The translations under genes and the position numbers were made by a program. From CBDBND01 sp965262665 (GTDB lineage Bacteria; Pseudomonadota; Alphaproteobacteria; Rhodospirillales; Rhodospirillaceae), in assembly GCA_965262665.1 (NCBI GenBank), contig CBDHFR010000004.1, positions 806,001-870,000 of the forward strand: 64,000 nt of DNA. Reading direction: 5' to 3'. The number at the start of each line of letters is the position of its first letter. The first letter of the stretch is position 1. The notes under the pieces are model-generated. The model was not told the DNA's origin, did not search any database, and was given only the letters and a program-made list of their open reading frames with translations. This document shows positions 1 to 7,288 of this stretch, piece after piece.

Positions 1-124
1 GGCGTGACCTGATAGAGGTTCTCTAGTGAGAGGCGTCAGAACTAACGGTGGACCGTGCTGTCAAATTCGCTGGTCGCCAAGCATTGCGGCGGAACATTTG
101 TGCCCTCCGCAGTTTACGCGTCAT

Positions 125-1170
125 TCAGCGACTTGTGGCTGGCTCCAGTCGTCCGGCCCAGACCATCCGTTCGCCCTGACGGTCCAAAAGTGGGTCGACG
201 CCGAAATATTTCCTGATCGAGGCCGCCCAGCTTAGACGCCACGGCTTGCCAAGGCGTTCCTGCCCCAGCAGAGCGAACACTATGTCGTGCGTACGGGCCT
301 TGGTGCGTGGGGCCAGCAGCCCGAAGTAGCGAATATTGTGCCGGTAACGGTCGGGCACATGATCGGCCAAGCTGGCTAAAAAGTCAGCCATCGTATACTG
401 GGTCATGACCGTTTGTTTTGTCCTCGTGTCTTTCGTCAAAAATTGGACTTCGTGCCGGTCAATATTCCTGAACCGGCGCTGTGCGATGGGGGGCCGGCGG
501 GCGTAACGGCCTACGTAGCCGAGAAATTGTTTCTTGCCCCGGAACCTCTGGATGTGGGTGTTCCACCACCGCTCCTGTTGCCGGCTAAGGAGCTCCTCAA
601 GTTGGGCTGCACTCTGATCGGTCTCCAGGAGGCCCTTGGAATACGCCTCCATTAAATACGTCACCACGGCGTACCGCCAAAGGGGCATTAATGCCTTGTT
701 CTTTAGCGGCGCTTTCCGCCAAGTCGCGCCGTCGGCATCGAGACCGCCTTCTGAGACGAGAATATGCAGATGACAATTGAAGTTCAGTTTGCGGCCAAAG
801 GTATGTGGGATCACCAGGATCATTAGCCGCACGCCGTATGTGTGCCAGGCCCAATGCTCAATGATCCTGGCTCCCAGGACCGGCAGGTCGTGCAGCAGGT
901 GGCGGTTGTTCCGGAACAGGGGCCAGAGCACATCCGGCATGGTGAGGGTGACGTGGGCGTAGCGGGTATCGGGGAGAGGTCCCGCCACTGGTCGCGCTGC
1001 CAGAGCGTCGTGGCCCGGTAGCCGCAACTCGGGCAGGCGCGGGACTTGCAGGTGCGGGACGGGAACCTCCCCGCGTCATGCGCCAGACAGGCATACCGGG
1101 GTTTGGGGAATGGGTGCCGATGGAGATGGCGAGAGGGCTGGGGTCCGGCGAATCTAGGATCGAGGAAGGG
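125..1170 (-). pseudogene. IS91-family transposase, frameshifted
   Basis: The 300-residue frame at 125-1027 carries the Y2-type rolling-circle transposase core: an HUH motif (NCHLHILVSEGG) and a paired-tyrosine stretch (YVGRYARRPP). The zinc-binding N-terminal domain expected in this family (TCKSRACPSCG) lies just upstream, about 1020-1060, but in another frame that stays open to roughly 1170. The two halves meet near 970-990, where one frame reads WQRDQWRDL and the other PDTRYAHVTLTMPD. A one-base indel there has split the gene. In IS91-type elements the protein nicks and transfers single strands. No terminal oriIS or terIS was identified, so the element boundaries are unknown. The family call is confident, and an inactive state is likely. 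Confidence 0.8.
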
Positions 1171-1293
1171 GACCGATTCTGGACGGATTCGACAGGAGGA
1201 CGCGGAGCATGCCCAGAGCGCGGCCTTGAGTTTGGAGCACGATTGCTGCCTAAACGCTTACGGAATTCTAAGTATGAGAAAACAATCTTTTAA

Positions 1294-1356
1294 TTATAGA
1301 CAGTTAGCGGAATTGACGACATAGGTGTCGAGGAGCCAGGCGACGGGCGCGGTCAA
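1294..1356 (-). pseudogene. Stump of a FitB/VapC-type PIN toxin
   Basis: Directly downstream of the FitA-like antitoxin, a TTG start at 1356 overlaps the antitoxin stop and reads 20 codons to a stop. It includes the segment WLLDTYVVNS. PIN-domain toxins of the VapC/FitB class begin with a hydrophobic strand and LLDTNVVSE, which carries the first catalytic aspartate, so this looks like the first residues of the partner toxin. The similarity ends in AT-rich DNA at about 1300, where the rest of the gene has been lost. The assignment rests on a short match plus the correct position and coupling. Confidence 0.5.
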
Positions 1357-1610
1357 GTCTTGCGTTCGTCGGCGAACTCAACTGGCCTGTAGCCGTAGCG
1401 CTCTGGCGATTGCAGTTCGACCCCGTGCTCAGGCCCGAAATAGCGCTTGAAGGCCTCGGAAGGCTTCGTGCGGCATTCGGCCATCGCACGTTTTTCGTGG
1501 ATGAGGCGGCGGACGAGTTCTTCCATAGAAACCCCGAAATGATGAGCTTCGCGCTTGAGCCAGGACTTATCACCCGGATCGATGTCGCGAACGGTGATGG
1601 TGGAACTCAT
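1353..1610 (-). CDS. FitA/VapB-like ribbon-helix-helix antitoxin
   Basis: An 85-residue protein. Its first 45 residues (ITVRDIDPGDKSWLKREA, then GVSMEELVRRLI) match the Arc-type ribbon-helix-helix pattern of FitA/VapB antitoxins: a DNA-binding strand, then a helix with the SMEEE-type turn. The longer C-terminal tail would normally wrap a PIN-domain toxin. Such proteins neutralise the toxin and repress their own operon. Here the toxin survives only as a stump overlapping the antitoxin stop, so the antitoxin is an orphan. It could still act as a repressor or as an anti-addiction factor against a related toxin. The ATG start is well placed; no operator was identified with confidence. Confidence 0.7.
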   Translation of the reverse strand: MSSTITVRDIDPGDKSWLKREAHHFGVSMEELVRRLIHEKRAMAECRTKPSEAFKRYFGPEHGVELQSPERYGYRPVEFADERKT

Positions 1611-1865
1611 TGCGGTGTGCTCTATCGTATATTGTGTCCAATCTGTAAATTAGCTTTATTGCTAGCAGGTCTTGCTGTCAATGGTTTGGTCGGACCGTTC
1701 ACATGTGCCGCACGGTCCAAACCTGTCCCTACCGAAATGCCTATCCTGTCCTTTCCAAAACCCTCATCCGTCTCAAATGGATGTGAATCATTTATAACTC
1801 GGTGGGGAGGACATAGAATCCGGCCGGGTTTTCAAGCGGGCTGCAAGGCGAAGCAATTTTCCTGG

Positions 1866-2891
1866 TTATTTTTCCTTTAGGCCCAGGATTAATTCACCTT
1901 GGCGTCGGCTTGGCACCTCGCCGTAGCTCATGAAGGTCGTAAGCACACGTTCGTGGCCCAAATTCTGGCTCCATGCCTTAAATTCCTCAGGCGTCTTGCA
2001 GATTTTCTCTCCGTAATGCACCAGCATGTCGCGGAAGCTGTGCGGCCGGTAGTAGGGCAGACCTGCCAGTTCAAAAGCTGCCCTAAAGGCGCGCCGGATA
2101 GGTTCCGTAGTGCTCCAATTCTGACGCTTCAAGCCGAGGGCAGCGAGCCTGCCGTCCTTGTCAACCCGCACATTGGTGGCTGAAAACAAGGGGTCGTCAT
2201 GACCCCACAGCAGATTTGTCTGAAGGTGTTCAATCCATTCAACCACGATCTGATGGATGTCCTCTCCCACAGGAAAGAAATAGGTGTCGAAGGTCTTACT
2301 GTTCTTGGTTGCGACTTCCCGGGCGTCGTGTCTGACAACCCCTTGCATGGGGTCCACATGTTTGAGTTTCAATGATGCAACAGCGCCGTCCCGCGCACCC
2401 GTAAGCGCGACAAAGGCAACAAGTGCCCGGTCCCGCTTTTCGATATCCGTTCCATATGGCATTTGAGCCAGCACGTGGCGGACCTGATCCAGGGTCGGGC
2501 ACGGTTTGGTCCGCCTTGCCGTGGCAACACGCGCGTCCTTGTGAGACAGGTTGAAATACTCCGCATCGGAATAGGCAAAACGGGATTTGAAACCGGGCCG
2601 ACCCGCCAACCAATGAAAAAAGCGTTTGAGGGCCTTCAGCTCAGAGTTGAGCGTCGCTTTGCTCAGTTTCTTACCGGATCGCAAACCGGTCTGCTTTTCG
2701 AGATGGCGTTTGAAATCGATGGCCTGTTGTTGATAAAACGTCTTGAAATCCTTGAACCCGGTATACGTCTCAAAGTGATGGAGAGCTCGCGCGGCGCCGT
2801 CAATTGCCGCCTCACTCATGCGATTGGCTTCCTTAAGATAAATGAAATACCGACGCTTGATTCTTTCATTCTTGGCATTGAGTTTTGGCAT
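1866..2891 (-). CDS. Tyrosine recombinase/integrase
   Basis: A 341-residue site-specific recombinase. The N-terminal half (about 1-125) is a SAM-like core-binding domain. The C-terminal catalytic domain has the expected residues in order: Arg in TGARDGA (about 167), Lys in the beta hairpin (EVATKNSKTF), His-x-x-Arg in PHSFRDML, the second His in LGHERVLTT, and Tyr in FMSYGEV near the end. It probably catalyses integration or excision of the element in which it lies. It starts 45 bp after a helix-turn-helix gene on the same strand and likely shares its transcript. It is clearly homologous along its length to the recombinase at 58008-59132, so the window holds two related integrase modules. Confidence 0.88.
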   Translation of the reverse strand: MPKLNAKNERIKRRYFIYLKEANRMSEAAIDGAARALHHFETYTGFKDFKTFYQQQAIDFKRHLEKQTGLRSGKKLSKATLNSELKALKRFFHWLAGRPGFKSRFAYSDAEYFNLSHKDARVATARRTKPCPTLDQVRHVLAQMPYGTDIEKRDRALVAFVALTGARDGAVASLKLKHVDPMQGVVRHDAREVATKNSKTFDTYFFPVGEDIHQIVVEWIEHLQTNLLWGHDDPLFSATNVRVDKDGRLAALGLKRQNWSTTEPIRRAFRAAFELAGLPYYRPHSFRDMLVHYGEKICKTPEEFKAWSQNLGHERVLTTFMSYGEVPSRRQGELILGLKEK

Positions 2892-2936
2892 CGTAGTTTC
2901 ACCTTGTTTGAAGTGACAATTTAGGGGGGCGTTGCT

Positions 2937-3383
2937 CTACTCGCTTAATCTTGGCCGCCCTTGCGGATAGGCGAGCTCGAAAATTGTCTCTAATTCGTCT
3001 AACCTGGTGATTGATGTCCGGCGGTGCATGAAGGTTTCACACACTTCGCAAATGCCACGTAAGTTCCCGGAAGTTTCATTGACTGGGATATAATCGACGG
3101 CATCGCCGGCGGGCTTTCTCGGTGTCCTACATTTGCAACAATACATCTCGTCGGCCGCGCAGGTTTGCTTGGCCTGCTGCCGCCTTTCTTGGAGGAACGC
3201 CTTTAATTCGGTCCCTTTGAACAGTGTGGGTCTCTGATCGTCGATGGAGGTTAGGCCCGTTTTTTGCCAGTTCCGGACGGTCTGTTTATGGACTCCCAAG
3301 AGGTCGGCCGTTTCTTCAACCGAGTACGTATGATGAATTTTGATGCGATTAGGGTTCACACGACGAGGGGCCATGGCATACAA
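2937..3383 (-). CDS. Helix-turn-helix protein with C-terminal zinc-binding cysteines
   Basis: A 148-residue protein; a second Met at 3374 is an equally good start. Residues about 18-55 (YSVEETADLLGVHKQTVRNW) form a MerR/excisionase-like winged helix. The C-terminal part has two CxxC pairs (CCKCRTP and CEVCETF) that could bind zinc. It lies upstream of and co-directional with the tyrosine recombinase at 1866-2891, with a 45-bp gap, which suggests an accessory DNA-binding factor that regulates or directs recombination. No exact family was recognised. The helix-turn-helix call is good; the role is inferred from context. Confidence 0.7.
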   Translation of the reverse strand: MYAMAPRRVNPNRIKIHHTYSVEETADLLGVHKQTVRNWQKTGLTSIDDQRPTLFKGTELKAFLQERRQQAKQTCAADEMYCCKCRTPRKPAGDAVDYIPVNETSGNLRGICEVCETFMHRRTSITRLDELETIFELAYPQGRPRLSE

Positions 3384-3409
3384 AATCTAGGGCTTGCTGG
3401 TGGGCTGTT

Positions 3410-3778
3410 TCATGTCACTGAGAGCCCAAGCTCTGCCGGTGCTGAATGCGCCAGTGCGATCGACACCTCATCGGCGGTGTAATTATGGTGACGCTCGAGC
3501 GCCTCCCTGTTGGGACACCGATTACCGGCATTGGCGCTCAACGGCGTCATTGCCGGCCCCAGATTGAATCCTGCGGCCGCAACTGAACAATCGGGTGTGT
3601 AGAGTTGTTCGACATCAATCGCGGCACGGCCGTACGGGTCTTGGCGCTGGCCGTCTGATAGCGAGAAGGCTGTTGGCGACAGGAACCGAATGAAAGCCGG
3701 GTCAAAAATTTTCCACCGGCGTCCCAGCATGCGGTGTGGACGGAAGGAACGCCGCTCTATGTCTGCTTCTCGACGCAT
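3410..3778 (-). CDS. Hypothetical protein downstream of the AlpA-type gene
   Basis: An open frame of 122 codons that starts 4 bp after the stop of the AlpA-like gene, an arrangement typical of a co-transcribed gene. No family was recognised and no motif, signal peptide or membrane segment is evident. The N-terminus is basic (MRREADIERRSFRPHRML). It may be a genuine small gene of the integrative element or the decayed remnant of one. Confidence rests only on position and open length. Confidence 0.35.
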   Translation of the reverse strand: MRREADIERRSFRPHRMLGRRWKIFDPAFIRFLSPTAFSLSDGQRQDPYGRAAIDVEQLYTPDCSVAAAGFNLGPAMTPLSANAGNRCPNREALERHHNYTADEVSIALAHSAPAELGLSVT

Positions 3779-3782
3779 CGCG

Positions 3783-3986
3783 TTATGAGCGGCTTATAAC
3801 CTTGGGGTCGGCGACAGCAAGGTTCTCTATCCATTCCTCGATGTCGCGAAGCCGCCAAGCGACAGCGCCGGTAGGGCCGCTCCCGATCTTGCGCGGGCGT
3901 GGGAAGTCTCCGCGGTCCATAAATCGATAGATCGACGAACAGGAGAGGCCTGTCAGGGCCTCCACGTCCCGGCGGCGGATGGAGCC
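3783..3986 (-). CDS. AlpA-family excisionase-like regulator
   Basis: A protein of about 60-68 residues with the AlpA/Xis pattern: a recognition helix (TGLSCSSIYRFMDRGDFP), the linker PRPRKIGSG, and AVAWRLRDIEEWI. In phage P4-type islands AlpA activates or assists the integrase. The start is uncertain: GTG at 3965, or a CTG/TTG codon a few residues upstream that would restore the usual RRRDVEAL lead-in. An in-frame stop just above 3990 limits the 5' end. It lies on the same strand as two integrases and probably belongs to one of them. Confidence 0.65.
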   Translation of the reverse strand, partial: GSIRRRDVEALTGLSCSSIYRFMDRGDFPRPRKIGSGPTGAVAWRLRDIEEWIENLAVADPKVISRS

Positions 3987-4780
3987 GGTCAGAAGTAAAA
4001 CCTAGGACTTGATTGGAGAATTTCGGCATTGCGCACCTCGTCTATGTGGTTCGCAAGCATTGCCATATCCTCAGGCTCAAAAGGTCCGACAATCGTTTGG
4101 GTCTCCGGGACCGCTCATTTTAGCGGGCCGATCTCCATTAACGGCGGTTTGGACCTATTGTGTAGACGAGCTGAGACGCCGTCTGTAGGCGAGCAAGAAG
4201 AAGCTGCGGCGGGACCGGCCGTCGATAATACGACTGAATGTGGAACCTATGTCGCTGTGCAATTGGGGCAGGTCGGCCTTCGTCGGCGCCAACCTTGCCT
4301 TCAGGGAATGGCCGTCAGTTTTCGGCGATCTCAGGAAATCAACCGCCCTGGCGGCCGCCTGATGCACCATCGCGAGATCGTTGAGACCGGCAACGAGCGC
4401 TGGACTTCACTCACCGCTCATAGCTCACAACCTATTGTGCCTGCGGGCTGGTTACCCCGGTGGGTTAACAGCACCCCCCAAGGGGGTTCGCTCAGCTTAT
4501 CGCAAGGCGCTAAGCCAAGACGCCCGGATACCCCTAAGGACAACCGGAAAAACCTCCAACCCGATACTCAAAAGGGGACCGGCTGGGAGAGCGAGCCGGG
4601 GTCAATCTTCATTGCCGATTGACACTCCAGGATTTGGTGAAGCCAATCCAACAAGCCTGCGCCAAATCAGCGACAGCCCCGAAAATTGACTCCTGATCCG
4701 CCGTACCGCCAGCGCATCGATAGTTTTGAGCACTTCGACCGATCGGCCGCACTTTATCGAGTTTCCTCAACATCCAACGG
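3987..4780. other. Stretch of about 800 bp without a recognisable gene
   Basis: Open frames exist on both strands, but none resembles a known family or has a convincing ribosome-binding site. The best candidate is a minus-strand frame at about 4155-4370 (MVHQAAARAVDFLRSPKTD), which could be a small gene or a fragment. The plus-strand frame at 4029-4622 has an unnatural composition and is probably spurious. No tRNA, repeat array or clear terminator was seen. Confidence 0.4.
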
Positions 4781-5773
4781 TCATTCGACCTTTACTATAT
4801 TGCGTTCCCAAACCTTCACAACGGTCGCATAAGCCTTAGTGTATCCGGCTTCCTCCAGGCCCTGGACCACGGCGCTGCAGAAGGAGCGCCGCTTCGCAGC
4901 AGATGTTTTCCTGCTGCTGGTGGGCTTCATTCCCGATTTCAAGATCCAGCGACAATTGCTGATATGAAGAAGAATCAACGTGACCAGCACGTTCCCATGC
5001 TTGTCTACCGGCTTGTTGGAGCGCTGCCTTGGTAGCTTTTTTGCATCCCGGTCCTTGACCCATTTCTTCAAGAGCGGAGGCATAAGGTGTTCCTGCCCCT
5101 CGAACGTCTCTGCGAGCATCCCAAGAGCGCGGCGAAAGGCCGGGTTGAGACCTGCTTCGGCAACGACAAACTCAAGGGTTTTCGGCCAGTTGATTAGTGT
5201 GTGGCAAACCAACGCTGCCAACTGCTCCACTCGTTCCACTCGTTCCATTTCATCGACCGGAATAGGCAGCCCTTTCTTCTTGGCATAGTACGAAATGCCC
5301 CAATGCCGCGCCATGATGACCGCCAGGCCGACGGCAACTTCCCTGGACGGCGCGGTCTCGAAGAGGTCGTCGTCCATCAAATGGTCCCGTACGACACAGG
5401 TTTCACAGTACTGAGCCAATTCTCCAAGGCCGGCGGCTTGCAACCGTGCCTCGTCCTTATCAAGCAACGCCTGAGTCCATATATAGGGGTTGAAATAAGC
5501 TAAATGGATGGGGAAGAGGTCGGGGTCGGGGTCGGGGTCGGTGACGAGGACGGGAGCGCGTCCACACCTATGACAGGCGTTTAGCTGCACTGCGCAGTCT
5601 TCGCAGATTCCTGAGCGCGGCACTTCGGCACCTTCTTGGTATCCCAGCCACTCTCGGTTGGCGCGCATTTGCCGGACCCCTGCCTCGCCGAAAGTGCGCT
5701 CGCAACACCAACATTTGGCCAACATGGCAGAGTTGTTGGAGCGGCTTGGCTCGGTTTTTGAGGGAACCCTCAT
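4781..5773 (-). CDS. Cysteine-rich protein of unknown function, coupled to the integrase
   Basis: About 330 residues from the ATG at 5773, which overlaps the integrase stop in an ATGA arrangement, so translation is probably coupled. The N-terminal third has several zinc-binding-like cysteine pairs (CWCCERTF, CEDC, CHRCGR, then CETC). Between them is a short Asp-Pro repeat (TDPDPDPD) encoded by tandem GGTCGG units at about 5518-5546. The C-terminal half is helical and charged, ending GYTKAYATVVKVWERN. The long open frame continues upstream to 5962, but that part overlaps the integrase and is antisense-like noise. I do not recognise the family. Coupling suggests a role in the integration module or as standard cargo of it. 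Confidence 0.65.
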   Translation of the reverse strand: MRVPSKTEPSRSNNSAMLAKCWCCERTFGEAGVRQMRANREWLGYQEGAEVPRSGICEDCAVQLNACHRCGRAPVLVTDPDPDPDLFPIHLAYFNPYIWTQALLDKDEARLQAAGLGELAQYCETCVVRDHLMDDDLFETAPSREVAVGLAVIMARHWGISYYAKKKGLPIPVDEMERVERVEQLAALVCHTLINWPKTLEFVVAEAGLNPAFRRALGMLAETFEGQEHLMPPLLKKWVKDRDAKKLPRQRSNKPVDKHGNVLVTLILLHISNCRWILKSGMKPTSSRKTSAAKRRSFCSAVVQGLEEAGYTKAYATVVKVWERNIVKVE

Positions 5774-7005
5774 CGGAGGGTAGCCCCCGCCGTCGACGCT
5801 ATCAGCACGACATCTCCACTTTCGTTCAGGTATGCTGCCCACTGTTCCATCAGCCAACGCCGCTTCTCGAAAAGCGTGGAACGGGCATAGGCTGCCTCGA
5901 CGGCACCGCCGACGGCATGGGCTAGGCTCAACTCCATGACAGCGTGCGGCGCATCGGTGCATTCCGCTGCCCAGTCCCGAAAACTCGACCGGAAACCATG
6001 GACGGTCGCGCGATCAGCGACCCCGAGCCGGCGCAGCACCCTGGTCAGCGTCATGTCGCTTATGGGCCGGCCGCAATACAGTGGTGACGGAAACAGCAAA
6101 TCGCTCCCGTCGGTGATGGACCGGGCCGCCTCGACGACTTCCAGGGCACGGGAAGACAATGGGACGCGATGTTCCAAGTTTGCCTTCATGCGCTCTGCGG
6201 GGAGACGCCACTCACTGGCCTCAATCTCAACCTCATCCCAGGTAGCGCCCCGGGCCTCGCCCGACCGGGCAGCCGTCAGGATCACAAACTCAAGGCACAG
6301 TTTCGCTGCCAGGGAGCCTCGTGAGCAACGCACCTCGTTGATCAGCCAACCGACCTCCTGGTACGGCAACGCCCGCAAATGGTTCTTGCCGCGCGGAATT
6401 GGAGGCAAAGCACCGTCGACAACCTCCCCCGCAACATTGTGATCAATGTATCCGTGAGCCATTGACCATCTGAGCACTGCGCGGATGCGCTGACGCACGC
6501 GTCGCGCGGTTTCCGGTTTAGATCCCCAAATCGGTGTCAGGACATTGAGCGCGTCGGAACGGTCGATCCTATCCACCGCAATGTCTCCAATGAGGGGGAT
6601 AGCGTGTCGCTCAAGGGACTGCCACCAGCTCACTACATGTTTCCCGTTGCGCCACCGCGGACGGTTCGCCTTGTAGACGCGCTCGGCGGCTTCGCGGAAC
6701 GTCGGTGTGGCGGACCTGCGTCTCTCTGCAAGAGGGTCGCAACCCTTTGCGATCAAGGCGCGGTTGCGTGCCACGGCGTCTCGAGCGTCCGCGAGCCCTA
6801 CGTCCGGAAACCGCCCCAAGCCGAGGTCGCGTCGACGGCCTTGAATCACAATACGCTGGATCCAAGAGCGTGTACCGGTGGGGGTAACGTTTAGATAGAG
6901 CCCATTGCCGTCGCCGTACTTTCCCGGCTTCGCAAGAGTCCGTATGCGCGCTGCCGTCAATTTCGCCACTTTCTCAGTCCCCACACCTATGCCCACAGCA
7001 TTCAT
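5770..7005 (-). CDS. P4-type tyrosine integrase
   Basis: About 411 residues from the ATG at 7005. The open frame extends 22 codons further, but the usual N-terminus is reached soon after MNAVGIG (KLTAARIRTLAKPGKYGDG). Domains: an N-terminal DUF4102-type arm-binding domain with LYLNVTPTGTRSWIQR (about 30-100), a core-binding domain, then the catalytic domain with Arg in TAARSGEARG, HGFRSSFRDW, a variant second-His region (LSLAHAVGG) and the Tyr in AAYARSTLFEKRR. P4-type integrases commonly target tRNA or other conserved gene ends. Here the enzyme lies next to the truncated end of a ferredoxin gene. It is followed by an overlapping cysteine-rich gene. The integrase call is strong; the integration site is an inference. 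Confidence 0.92.
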   Translation of the reverse strand: MNAVGIGVGTEKVAKLTAARIRTLAKPGKYGDGNGLYLNVTPTGTRSWIQRIVIQGRRRDLGLGRFPDVGLADARDAVARNRALIAKGCDPLAERRRSATPTFREAAERVYKANRPRWRNGKHVVSWWQSLERHAIPLIGDIAVDRIDRSDALNVLTPIWGSKPETARRVRQRIRAVLRWSMAHGYIDHNVAGEVVDGALPPIPRGKNHLRALPYQEVGWLINEVRCSRGSLAAKLCLEFVILTAARSGEARGATWDEVEIEASEWRLPAERMKANLEHRVPLSSRALEVVEAARSITDGSDLLFPSPLYCGRPISDMTLTRVLRRLGVADRATVHGFRSSFRDWAAECTDAPHAVMELSLAHAVGGAVEAAYARSTLFEKRRWLMEQWAAYLNESGDVVLIASTAGATLR

Positions 7006-7110
7006 GAGAACATAGCGGGAAAACCGGGAACATTCAAGAACAGGAGGAATAAGAAAGCTCAGGTTTCCCAACGATTCTGAGCACTGTTAGGAATATCTAG
7101 GAGATTGATT

Positions 7111-7131
7111 TGGTGGACCGTTGGTCCACCA
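7111..7131. repeat. Perfect 9-bp inverted repeat at the island edge
   Basis: TGGTGGACC, a 3-base loop, then GGTCCACCA. It sits between the integrase promoter region and the surviving 3' end of the ferredoxin gene, so its two arms may come from the two sides of an integration or deletion junction. It has no T-tract and is not an obvious intrinsic terminator. It could be part of an attachment site or an operator for the integrase. Confidence 0.4.
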
Positions 7132-7266
7132 TCCGATGAGGAGGCCGACCTGCTCGATGATTCGGATTACCAGGTGCCCAACTCCAGACTTTCCTGCCAG
7201 ATCGATTGCAACCCCGCGCTCGATGGATTAAACGTCGCCCTCCAACTCGACGCGTTGGACGACTAA
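7123..7266 (+). pseudogene. 3' remnant of a 2Fe-2S ferredoxin gene
   Basis: This short frame ends at a TAA 22 bp before prfC and reads GPPSDEEADLLDD, then SRLSCQIDCNPALDG. That is the C-terminal signature of adrenodoxin-type 2Fe-2S ferredoxins: an acidic EE-x-x-LD helix, then SRLSCQI containing the fourth cluster cysteine. The first three cysteines and the N-terminal two-thirds are missing. Similarity stops at the inverted repeat beside the P4-type integrase, so the gene was probably cut by insertion or by a deletion linked to the element. Confidence 0.65.
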
Positions 7267-7288
7267 AATACAGCTTGAAGATTTGATC

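Noticed and set aside
4029..4622. Plus-strand frame of 197 codons in the accessory gap
   Set aside because: No ribosome-binding site, biased low-complexity composition and no family resemblance.
5518..5546. Tandem GGTCGG units, considered as a repeat locus
   Set aside because: They are in-frame codons for an Asp-Pro repeat within a gene and far too short for an array or CRISPR.
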